Shown here: one piece after another, positions 41,641 through 48,958 of the stretch
Layout: each line of letters starts with the position of its first letter
How positions within the stretch are numbered: the first letter of the stretch is position 1
From: Phycisphaerae bacterium
Lineage (GTDB): Bacteria > Planctomycetota > Phycisphaerae > SM23-33
DNA: 64,000 nt
Assembly (NCBI GenBank): GCA_018335035.1
Contig: JAGXKT010000004.1
Coordinates: forward strand, 1-64,000
Direction: 5' to 3'
The notes under the pieces: generated by a model
What the model was told of the DNA's origin: nothing
Database searches by the model: none
The model's input: the letters and a program-made list of their open reading frames with translations, nothing else
Position numbers and translations under genes: made by a program

Positions 41641-43070
41641 CGGCTCGTTGCCTCCCGCGTCGCGGCGGCGTCGCCGTCGGCTGGCGCCGTCGGCCGGGTC
41701 GCCGCGTCCGATGCGGCGACGGCGCGCAGTGCCATCCCCTCGACCGGTGCGGCGATGTCGCTGACGACCAGCCGCTCGCCGGCGTCCAGGCCGCGGCGGA
41801 CGTATACCGCCTCGTCCGTGCTCCACAACACCTCGACGGATCGAACGACCAGCGTATCGTTCGGCGCCAGAACCCACACGGTCTGGTCCTCACGCAGGGC
41901 GCGGCGCGGCACGCGGACGCAGTCCGGCGCGCGCCGGCCGGTGATTTCCGCGCGGACGTACGCGCCCAGGATCATCGCGTGGCGCTGGTCCGCCGGCCGG
42001 TCCAGGCCCAGCGGGTCCGCCACACGCACAAGCAGTTGCGCCATGCGTCCGGCGGGCTCCAGCTCGGTCATCAATCGCTCGGTCGTCGCGCGGCGCGCGA
42101 TGCCTTCGCCCCAGGCGGCGGCGTGGTGGATCGCCGCAGACGCGGCGCGGTCGCTATTGAAGCCGGGAATGTCGATCCAGCGCAGATCGCCGACGGGAAC
42201 GGATAGACGGACCCAGTAGGCGTCCGTGCCCACGAAGGTCGCCAGCGGCTCGTGCGACGCGACCTGCGAACCGGTCTTGACGCTGACGTCGACGATCGCG
42301 CCGTCGAACGGCGCCGTGACGGTCGTCCGCGCCAGATCCAGCTCAGCGTCGCGCAGGGCTACCCGGGCGTCTTGCACGGCCTGCTCAGCCGACGCCTTGG
42401 CGGCCTTGGCCGATTCGACGGCGGCCTCCGCGGCGGTGACGGTGGCCTCGGCACTGGCCAGTTGCCACTTGCGCAGGACCAGATCGCGGTCGATCTCGCC
42501 GATCTGCTCGCCAAGCAGGTCGTACTCGCGCTGCGCGACGGCCGCGGCGCCCTGCTCAATCTTCAGCGCCTCACGCGCCCTAGCCAGATCGGCCTGCCGC
42601 GCCGCGATGTCGCCGGCGCGCTGCCGGGCCGTCAGTTTGGCGCGCTCCAGTGCGATCGTCGCCTTCTCGACGGCAATCGCGTAATCCTCCCGATCGATCT
42701 GGAGCAACATCTGCCCGGCCGCGAACCGCCCGCCGGGCTCGAACGCCTCGTTGACGGACGTCACCTCGCCGGCGACACGGGCCGCGATCCGAACCTGCCG
42801 GACGGGAATCACCGTGCCCCTCGCCTCAACCGTCACCGGCTCATCGTGCGCCCGGACGGTGCGGACCTCCACGCGCGTCCCCCGCGGCTCGGGGCGGCCG
42901 CGCTCGGGCTGGGGACGGTTCGCCAGCCAAAAGGCCGCCACGCCGACGGCCGCGGCGAGAATACCCACCAGAAGCACGCCACGGACGATACAACTGATGC
43001 ACCGCCGGCGCCGGGTCGACGCCTCGGCGGGGCTATCCGTTTTGGGCATGTGTTCTTGTGTGTCGGACAT
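41637..43070 (-). CDS. Periplasmic adaptor (membrane fusion protein) of the RND pump
   Basis: The 477-residue protein has an N-terminal membrane anchor (VRGVLLVGILAAAVGVAAFWLA), a biotinyl-lipoyl half (VIPVRQVRIAARVAGEVTSV), a long helical hairpin (about 125-255, Ala/Glu/Gln-rich), the returning lipoyl half (APFDGAIVDVSVKTGSQV) and a beta-barrel. A Pro/Ala/Asp-rich tail of about 40 residues ends the protein. It bridges the RND pump to the outer-membrane factor. ATG 43070 lies 6 bases after the stop of the outer-membrane gene. The hairpin is long, as in AcrA-like adaptors that contact an outer-membrane partner. Confidence 0.92.
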   Translation of the reverse strand: MSDTQEHMPKTDSPAEASTRRRRCISCIVRGVLLVGILAAAVGVAAFWLANRPQPERGRPEPRGTRVEVRTVRAHDEPVTVEARGTVIPVRQVRIAARVAGEVTSVNEAFEPGGRFAAGQMLLQIDREDYAIAVEKATIALERAKLTARQRAGDIAARQADLARAREALKIEQGAAAVAQREYDLLGEQIGEIDRDLVLRKWQLASAEATVTAAEAAVESAKAAKASAEQAVQDARVALRDAELDLARTTVTAPFDGAIVDVSVKTGSQVASHEPLATFVGTDAYWVRLSVPVGDLRWIDIPGFNSDRAASAAIHHAAAWGEGIARRATTERLMTELEPAGRMAQLLVRVADPLGLDRPADQRHAMILGAYVRAEITGRRAPDCVRVPRRALREDQTVWVLAPNDTLVVRSVEVLWSTDEAVYVRRGLDAGERLVVSDIAAPVEGMALRAVAASDAATRPTAPADGDAAATREATSR

Positions 43071-43076
43071 CGATGC

Positions 43077-44558
43077 TCACCTCGCATGGGATCGCGTCGT
43101 CGGCCGGAACGCTGCAGATGACGGCTCGTCGGTCTCGCCTGAGACCGTCGCGCGCGGCGGGCGTGGCAGCGACCAGCCGCGGCCCAACGCGCGGTACAGG
43201 TCAATGCGATGCCCCAGCAACTGCCGCCGCGCTTCCAGAACCGTTCGCTGTAACTGTTGATAGGACAGCCGCGTCGTCAGGTAGCGTGTGAAATCCGCCC
43301 TGCCCTTGATGTATTGTTGCCGCGTCTGCTCGGCGGCCGCACGCGACAAGGCCAACTGCTCGGTCAAGCTGGCGACGTATGCGGCTTGGCGCGCCTCGCG
43401 GGCGAGCGCGTCCTGCGCCTCGCCAAGTGCCGCTAGCAACGTCTTGCCGTAGGTGTTGATGCGTTCGGACAGCACCGCGCGGGTCCGCTCGACCTCTGCG
43501 GCGCGCAACCCGGCGTCCAGCAGCGGCGCCGTCAGATTTGCCGCGATGCTCGCCAGCCAGTTGTCGAACAGGTCGCGGAGCTGCTCGGCGGACGTCTCCG
43601 CGCTGCCCGTCAGGCGCAGTTTCGGGTACTGATCCGCGATCGCCGCCCAGACGCGCTGATCGGCCGCCTGAATCCGCCGCTCCGCGGCGCGGACGTCCGG
43701 CCGGCGGCGAATGAGCCCGACCGGCACGCCACCGTCCGGTAGCGGGGGGCGCTGCGGCAACGCGTCGGGCACGTCCGGGCGATAGGCGCCGGGGCGTCGC
43801 GCGGTCAGCACGGCCAGTTGGTGCTCCAGCACGGCGATGGTCGCGGCGACCTGCTGCAGGCGCCCGCGCGTCTGCTCCACAAGCTCACGCTGCTGGAGGA
43901 CGTCCGTCGCCGCCACCTGCCCCTGGCGGAATCGCACCGTAACCACCTCCAGGAACGTCTCGTTCGTGCGGAGTTGCTCGTCGAGCAGCGCGCGCTGCCC
44001 GTGCTGCTCGATCAGCCGGAACCACGTGCGTGCGATGTCGGCTGCCAGGGTGATCGCGGCCGTGTGCAGGTCCGCCTCGCTTGCGTCGGCGTCCAGCCGG
44101 GCCGCGTCGACCGTCGAGCGAATCCGCCCCCACAGATCCGCCTCGTAGCTCGCAGACAGGCCCAGTGACAGCTCCGTCGCGTAGGCCGTACCGCCGGCGG
44201 GGCCCGCCGTGTGCGTCACGGTCCGACGGGCGCCGCCGGACGCGTCCAGCGCGGGCCACAGCGATGCGCTGCTCTTGCTCGCGGTGGCGCGGGCCTGGTC
44301 CAGCCGGTCCCACGCCGTCCGCAGTGTGAAGTTCTCCCGCAGCGCGCGGTCAACCGACGCATTGAGCTGTGCGTCGTTGAACGCCGTCCACCAGCGCGGG
44401 CCCCATGCCGCATCGGCCGCCGGGCGGCTTCGGGGAAGGGCCACCGGCGGCGCGATGGCCGGGCGGTCGTGCCGGCACGCCGGCAGCGCCACCAACGTCG
44501 CCGCAACGGCCAGGACCGCTCGGTAACGCGTCCGGTTGTTCGGGCCTCGGGGTGTCAC
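43077..44558 (-). CDS. Outer-membrane efflux lipoprotein (OprM/TolC family)
   Basis: The 493-residue protein begins at GTG 44558 with a lipoprotein signal (AVLAVAATLVALPAC) and shows the two OEP repeats: DAQLNASVDRALRENFTLRTAWDRLDQARA and the second-half counterpart RRRPDVRAAERRIQAADQRVWAAIADQYPKLRLTG. The C-terminal half has ARQAAYVASLTEQLALSRAAAEQTRQQYIKGRADFTRYLTTRLSYQQLQRT, matching the coiled-coil hairpin of outer-membrane channels. The start overlaps the TetR stop by 4 bases (GTGA). A longer in-frame opening upstream exists but lies within the TetR gene. It forms the exit duct of the RND system. Confidence 0.92.
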   Translation of the reverse strand: MTPRGPNNRTRYRAVLAVAATLVALPACRHDRPAIAPPVALPRSRPAADAAWGPRWWTAFNDAQLNASVDRALRENFTLRTAWDRLDQARATASKSSASLWPALDASGGARRTVTHTAGPAGGTAYATELSLGLSASYEADLWGRIRSTVDAARLDADASEADLHTAAITLAADIARTWFRLIEQHGQRALLDEQLRTNETFLEVVTVRFRQGQVAATDVLQQRELVEQTRGRLQQVAATIAVLEHQLAVLTARRPGAYRPDVPDALPQRPPLPDGGVPVGLIRRRPDVRAAERRIQAADQRVWAAIADQYPKLRLTGSAETSAEQLRDLFDNWLASIAANLTAPLLDAGLRAAEVERTRAVLSERINTYGKTLLAALGEAQDALAREARQAAYVASLTEQLALSRAAAEQTRQQYIKGRADFTRYLTTRLSYQQLQRTVLEARRQLLGHRIDLYRALGRGWSLPRPPRATVSGETDEPSSAAFRPTTRSHAR

Positions 44559-45223
44559 GTTGCGTGTCCGTCCTCGTCGCCGGCGTCGCAGCGCAGTTCG
44601 CGGATCGCCGCCAGGGAGAACTGCGTGATGTGGCAGGCGATTTCGTCGGCATCGAATTCTAGGTCGGGCCCGGGACGCCTCGCGCCGGAAGCGTGCGATC
44701 GCGACCGCTTGTGGACCAGCATGTGGAAGCACTGCGCCATAATGCTGACCGCACAGAGGCGGACGGTCTTCTCGGGCACCGCCGGGCCGAGCAGCTCGCC
44801 GACCACGGCCAGCATCTCGCGGCGCAGCGGCTCGATCGCCTCGCGCGTGATCTCGGCCAGAAGACCCGTCGGGTGGGCCTGCTCGTGATGGATCATGTCG
44901 AACTCGTAGCTGACCGGGTCGCAAATGCGCCCGATGACCGCCCGAATCCGCCCGGCGAGCCGCTCGGCCGCCGGAGCGGTTGGCGGCACACCGCCGTCGG
45001 GCGGATGAGCGGTCAGACCCCGTGCGAACGCCTGCCGCCACGCCTCGACGTAGAGGTTGTCCTTGCTACGGAAGTAGTAGTTGACGGCCGCGACGTTCGC
45101 GTCGGCTTCTTCGCAAATCTCCGAAACCGTCGCCTCGTGGAAGCCCTTTTTCGAAAAGAGCTTACATGCGGCCTCCACCAGTCGCTGCTCTGTCGTCTTG
45201 TCACGTGTTGCTTCTGCGTCCAT
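44555..45223 (-). CDS. TetR-family regulator of the efflux operon
   Basis: The 222-residue protein has a TetR DNA-binding domain (about 10-60): RLVEAACKLFSKKGFHEATVSEICEEADANVAAVNYYFRSKDNLYVEAW. The C-terminal domain resembles the CecR (DUF1956) branch, with EQAHPTGLLAEITREAIEPLRREMLAVVGELLG and SIMAQCFHMLVHKRS. Such regulators usually repress their own operon until a small ligand binds. It is the first gene of the efflux operon and overlaps the outer-membrane gene by 4 bases. A promoter and an imperfect inverted repeat lie directly upstream of ATG 45223. Confidence 0.9.
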   Translation of the reverse strand: MDAEATRDKTTEQRLVEAACKLFSKKGFHEATVSEICEEADANVAAVNYYFRSKDNLYVEAWRQAFARGLTAHPPDGGVPPTAPAAERLAGRIRAVIGRICDPVSYEFDMIHHEQAHPTGLLAEITREAIEPLRREMLAVVGELLGPAVPEKTVRLCAVSIMAQCFHMLVHKRSRSHASGARRPGPDLEFDADEIACHITQFSLAAIRELRCDAGDEDGHAT

Positions 45224-45238
45224 AAACTGTCACGCCCC

Positions 45239-45301
45239 AAACGGCCGATTCAAACAGCCATTTCGCCCATAAGTATAGGCCTGCTCCGTCCCATGGGTCA
45301 A
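45239..45301 (-). promoter_or_regulatory. Promoter and candidate operator of the efflux operon
   Basis: On the minus strand, TTGACC (45301-45296) is followed after 18 bases by TATACT (45277-45272). An inverted repeat, AAATGGCT (45263-45256) with GGCCGTTT (45246-45239), matches at 6 of 8 positions around a 9-base centre. It lies at the predicted transcription start, a position where a bound TetR repressor would block RNA polymerase. Confidence 0.5.
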
Positions 45302-45390
45302 GTGGTTTGTGGCGTTTGCTGCGCTGAGCCCCGACAGCGGCCGTTCGGGCATGTAGAATGGGTCGGCACGGAAGCATGAAGGAGCCGCCC

Positions 45391-46050
45391 ATGCCGCGCG
45401 AGTCCAAGGTCGACAAAAAGAAGCGTACCGCCAAGATTATCCGAAAGCTGAAGCGCAAGTATCCCGACGCGCGGACGGCGTTAAACTACTCCAATCCGCT
45501 GGAGTTGCTGGTGGCGACGATCCTGTCGGCCCAGTGCACGGACAAGAAGGTCAACGAGGTGACGCCCGACTTGTTCGCGAGGTACGGCACGGCCGAGGAG
45601 TACGCCAACGCCGACGCCGAGGAACTAGAACGCGCGATTCGCGCGACGGGTTTCTACCGGAACAAGACGAAGAGCATCCGCAAGGCCTGCGCGCAGCTCG
45701 TCGAGCAACACGACGGGAAGGTGCCCCAAAGCATGGATGAGTTGGTGGCGCTGCCCGGCGTGGCGCGCAAGACGGCCGCGGTGGTGCTGGGCAACGCGTT
45801 CGGGATCAACGCGGGCATCCCCGTCGATACGCACGTTCGTCGTCTGGCGATGCGAATGAAGCTGACGCATCGCAAGAAGTCCCAGACGGACAAAATCGAG
45901 CAGGATCTCATGGCGCTGGTTGCGCAAAGGGACTGGACCACGTTCGCGCACCTGCTGACGTGGCACGGGCGGCGGACGTGCACGGCGCGCAAGCCGGATT
46001 GCGACGACTGCGTCGTCAACGACCTGTGCCCCTCGGCGTTCAAGGTGTAA
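45391..46050 (+). CDS. nth: Endonuclease III (DNA glycosylase/AP lyase)
   Basis: The 219-residue protein repairs oxidised pyrimidines. It has the helix-hairpin-helix LPGVARKTAAVVLGNAFG with the catalytic Lys, the conserved Asp in IPVDTHVRRLAMRM, and the iron-sulfur loop CTARKPDCDDCVVNDLC with the spacing C-x6-C-x2-C-x5-C. ATSLSAQ-type substrate residues appear as LLVATILSAQCTDKKVNEVTP. The ribosome site AAGGAG lies seven bases before ATG 45391; an alternative start at 45376 would put that site inside the gene. The gene is divergent from the efflux operon. Confidence 0.96.
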   Translation: MPRESKVDKKKRTAKIIRKLKRKYPDARTALNYSNPLELLVATILSAQCTDKKVNEVTPDLFARYGTAEEYANADAEELERAIRATGFYRNKTKSIRKACAQLVEQHDGKVPQSMDELVALPGVARKTAAVVLGNAFGINAGIPVDTHVRRLAMRMKLTHRKKSQTDKIEQDLMALVAQRDWTTFAHLLTWHGRRTCTARKPDCDDCVVNDLCPSAFKV

Positions 46051-46171
46051 TACCCGCACGGGGCGCCGAGAAGTTCGCGTCTCGGGCTTGCACTTGAATC
46101 GATGCGGCGGTAAGCCAGGCACACCTGCATCCGGTGTTTCAGTGTTTATCCCGCAGAGGAAGGAAGCCGCA

Positions 46172-46927
46172 ATGAAGCCCATCAGCATTCAGTTGTACAG
46201 CGTTCGCGAGCAGACGCAGCATGACTTGCCCGGCGTTCTCAGCCGGATCGCCGAAATCGGCTACAAGGGCGTTGAACCGGCCGGGCTTCAGGGCCGCTCG
46301 CCGAAGGGATTCCGCGCGTTGCTCGATGATCTTGGCCTGGTGGCCTCGTCGACGCACGGGCCGCTGCCGACGGCGGAGAACGTCAACGAGATCGTCGAGA
46401 CGGCCCAGGCGCTGGGTTACGACATGGTCATCTCCGGAAAGAGCCCGGACGACTTCCGGACGCGCGACGCCATCCTCGCCGCGGCCGAGCAGTTCCAGAC
46501 TGCCGCCGAGTTGCTCAAGCCGCACGGGGTGCGGATGGGCTACCACAATCACTGGTGGGAGTTCGACGAGATCGACGGGCGGCTGGGCTACGAGATCTTC
46601 CTCGAAGCGGCGCCGGACGTCTTCAGCGAGATGGATACGTACTGGGCGTGCAACTTCGGCGCGGTGGACGTGCCGGCGATGGTTGCCAAACACGCCGCGC
46701 GGCTGCCGATCCTGCACATCAAGGACGGCCCGCTGGTCCGCGACGAGCCGCACACGGCTGTGGGGGCGGGCAAGATGGACGTCCCGGCCGTGATCGGCGC
46801 CGCCGATGCGGACGTGCTCGAGTGGCTGGTCGTGGAGCTCGACGAGTGCGCCGGCGACATGATGGACGCCGTCGCCGCCAGCTACGCCTATCTGACGGGC
46901 CAAGGTTTAGCCGCGGGCAACAAGTAG
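46172..46927 (+). CDS. Sugar phosphate isomerase/epimerase-like TIM-barrel protein
   Basis: The 251-residue protein has the xylose-isomerase-like fold: SIQLYSVREQTQHDLPGVLSRIAEIGYKGVEPAGLQG at the start, LGLVASSTHGPLP, MGYHNHWWEFDEIDG, FSEMDTYWACNFG, and HIKDGPLV, with Glu/Asp/His residues that bind a divalent metal in related enzymes. Members epimerise or isomerise sugars, inosose or hydroxypyruvate. The substrate cannot be fixed from sequence. No signal peptide is present. ATG 46172 follows GAGGAAGGA. It stands alone between nth and the HAD lipoprotein, all on the plus strand. Confidence 0.82.
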   Translation: MKPISIQLYSVREQTQHDLPGVLSRIAEIGYKGVEPAGLQGRSPKGFRALLDDLGLVASSTHGPLPTAENVNEIVETAQALGYDMVISGKSPDDFRTRDAILAAAEQFQTAAELLKPHGVRMGYHNHWWEFDEIDGRLGYEIFLEAAPDVFSEMDTYWACNFGAVDVPAMVAKHAARLPILHIKDGPLVRDEPHTAVGAGKMDVPAVIGAADADVLEWLVVELDECAGDMMDAVAASYAYLTGQGLAAGNK

Positions 46928-47016
46928 CCGCCGGGGGGCGATTTCTTGCGCAAGGGCTCGCAGCGTACAATATGCATATCGAACGACCGAGGCGTTTGGT
47001 ATTCGGGAGATGAGCC

Positions 47017-48201
47017 ATGAAACACACGTGCATCGGTACGGCGGCGGCGCTGGCGCTAGCCGCACTGACGGCGTCCGGCGGCTGCATCAACGTCGACGTG
47101 CCCGATCACTTCGACATCAACACGGGCGGCGGCGGAAGCGGCGACGGCGACGAGGACGGCAGCGGTCCGGATCAATTGCCCGGCGGCGCCACCGGCGGCT
47201 GGAAGGACACGGCCTACGCCGTGGGCGGACACATGCTCGGGGCGCAGCGCGGTGTGCTGTTCTATGCCTTTGACACGTTGGCGTATCCGGACGAATCCGT
47301 GGACGTAGCCGCACGGCTTCAGTCGGCGCGGAACCTGAAGGGCGTCGAGGGGGCCACGCTGGGCTTCTACCTGGGCGACCGCCGCCTGGCGGCCGCGCGC
47401 ACGGACGCCGACGGCTACGCGCGGTTCGCCTGGACGCCGCCGGAGGCGGGCGATTACGCGATGAGGGTGCGCATCGAGGCCGTGCCGGACGATGCGGACG
47501 AATCGCTGACGGAGCTGCCGCCGGCGCCGCTGCTGGTCGCGGCGACGCCGAAACACACGGCCCTGTGCGTGATCGACCTGGACCACACGGTGGTCGCCAG
47601 CAGCTTCTTTCGCGTGTTGCTGGGCGGGGCGCGCCCCATGCGCGGATCGGTCGATGTGGTCGAACGCCTCGACGAGCGCTACCAGATCGTCTACCTGACC
47701 CATCGGCCGAACATCCTGACCCGTAAGAGCAAGGTGTGGCTATCCGACAACGGCTTCCCGCCCGCGCCGGTGATGGTCAGCGAACTTCGGGACGTGCTCG
47801 ACAGCGGCAAGTTCAAGACGGGCAAGCTCAAGGCCGTCCGAGCCAGCTACCCGAACGTCCGCGTCGGCGTCGGCGACAAGCTCTCCGACGCACAGGCCTA
47901 CGTCGACAACGGCATGGTCGCCGTGCTGATACCGCACTACGACCCTGAGGACGCCGATGAGATGGCCGAGCTGGCCGAAGACATCCGCGACCTTGACGGG
48001 CGGGGGCGGCTGCACGTCGTCAGCGGCTGGAGCGAAGCCGAGCGCGTGCTCTTCGGCGAGGCGGCCTATCCGCCGGAGCGGTTCGCGCGGTTCCTGCAGG
48101 ATCGCGCCCGTCGCCGCCGTGCCGAACAGCGCCGTGAAGACGAGGACGATGACGACGACGATGACGACGACGATGATGACGACGATGATGACGACGACTG
48201 A
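47017..48201 (+). CDS. Lipoprotein with lipin-like (LNS2) HAD domain and 18-residue poly-Asp tail
   Basis: The 394-residue protein has a lipoprotein-type signal (ALAALTASGGC, Cys23) and a Gly/Asp linker (40-60). A beta-rich Ig-like domain follows (about 62-175). The HAD domain (about 183-305) resembles the LNS2 domain of lipin phosphatidate phosphatases: motif I DLDHT (Asp187, Asp189), motif II YLTHRP (Thr228), a Lys in KTGKLKAV, and motif IV GVGDKLSDAQAY (Asp287, Asp291). Residues 377-394 are all Asp, encoded by 18 GAC/GAT codons. The catalytic residues are intact, so phosphatase activity is plausible, perhaps on lipids or exported phosphates; a lipidated HAD enzyme outside the cytoplasm is unusual. 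The gene converges with the next lipoprotein gene, 7 bases away. Confidence 0.8.
   Translation: MKHTCIGTAAALALAALTASGGCINVDVPDHFDINTGGGGSGDGDEDGSGPDQLPGGATGGWKDTAYAVGGHMLGAQRGVLFYAFDTLAYPDESVDVAARLQSARNLKGVEGATLGFYLGDRRLAAARTDADGYARFAWTPPEAGDYAMRVRIEAVPDDADESLTELPPAPLLVAATPKHTALCVIDLDHTVVASSFFRVLLGGARPMRGSVDVVERLDERYQIVYLTHRPNILTRKSKVWLSDNGFPPAPVMVSELRDVLDSGKFKTGKLKAVRASYPNVRVGVGDKLSDAQAYVDNGMVAVLIPHYDPEDADEMAELAEDIRDLDGRGRLHVVSGWSEAERVLFGEAAYPPERFARFLQDRARRRRAEQRREDEDDDDDDDDDDDDDDDDDD
48145..48198 (+). repeat. GAY trinucleotide repeat encoding poly-Asp
   Basis: Eighteen consecutive GAC or GAT codons end the HAD lipoprotein gene before TGA. GAC dominates, with GAT interspersed. A tract of this kind can change length by slippage, which would alter the acidic tail without changing the frame. 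Confidence 0.85.
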
Positions 48202-48208
48202 TATGGGT

Positions 48209-48886
48209 CTACAGTAGCGGCTTTTGCCGCTTGAGTCTTTCGATCAGTTCATTGCGGTTTTTTAGGGGCGTCGGGTCCGTGAGGCGCTGAAGCATCGACC
48301 ATGTGGGGCTGGGATGCTCCCCCGAGGTGCGGGGCGTATGGTATCGCTCGGCTGCTCGGCTCAGTCGCTTGGCCGCGTCGGCAACGGCCTGTCGGTCCGG
48401 TCCGCGGAGATGCGCGGTGGTCAGGGCCTCGGTGAACGCGCGCATTTGGTACTGCCCGGACGGATGGGCCAGCAGTTCGTGGTTGTCGTCGATGAACGCG
48501 AGCAGCCCGTCCCAATCACCCCGCTCGGCATAGAGGCGCGTCACGGCGCGCATGGCCCTGAGGCGGTCGATCTCGAAGACGCCGACACCGTGGGCCCGCC
48601 TTGCATCGCCGGGAACATCCGGCGGATGGCGCAGTTCCCAGGCCCGGTTGGCTGCCTCGCTGTCGAGGTACAGTACGGCCTCGTAACCGGCGATAAACCG
48701 CTGCAGTTCCTTGTCGTCGAGCGGGCCGCGGTCGCGGCGATACTGCATCTCGACGTCGTTGAGTTGTTCCAGGTAGGCCGTGGACTGACCGTACTGATAG
48801 AATCGTAACGGCGGACAACCGGAGCATGTTGCTGCGACGATCGTGGCGATCAGAGCGACGCTTGCACGCTCACCAGGGCTGGGCAT
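48209..48886 (-). CDS. Probable lipoprotein of unknown function (225 residues)
   Basis: No family is recognised. The start ATG 48886 has a strong ribosome site (AAGGAGA, ten bases upstream). The signal peptide (ASVALIATIVAATCSGC) ends in a Cys that could be lipidated, although the residue three before it is Cys rather than the usual Leu. The mature part is helical (DVEMQYRRDRGPLDDKELQRFIAGYEAVLYL, then RLRAMRAVTRLYAERGDWDGLLAFIDDNHELL), with TPR-like spacing but no confident repeat. It follows the RDD gene by 72 bases on the minus strand and may belong to that cluster. Confidence 0.65.
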   Translation of the reverse strand: MPSPGERASVALIATIVAATCSGCPPLRFYQYGQSTAYLEQLNDVEMQYRRDRGPLDDKELQRFIAGYEAVLYLDSEAANRAWELRHPPDVPGDARRAHGVGVFEIDRLRAMRAVTRLYAERGDWDGLLAFIDDNHELLAHPSGQYQMRAFTEALTTAHLRGPDRQAVADAAKRLSRAAERYHTPRTSGEHPSPTWSMLQRLTDPTPLKNRNELIERLKRQKPLL

Positions 48887-48958
48887 CGGTAAATTCTCCT
48901 TGCGTGTTCGAAGACCTCTACCCGTTTGCGGCGCTGTTGCGCAGAAAAACATCGGCGG

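Noticed and set aside
38422-41877. Longer version of the RND pump gene
   Set aside because: The extension overlaps the membrane fusion gene in another frame; the ATGA junction at 41640 is the natural start.
43077-45041. Longer version of the outer-membrane efflux gene
   Set aside because: The extra N-terminal part runs through the TetR gene and would bury the lipoprotein signal; GTG 44558 gives a signal and a 4-base overlap.
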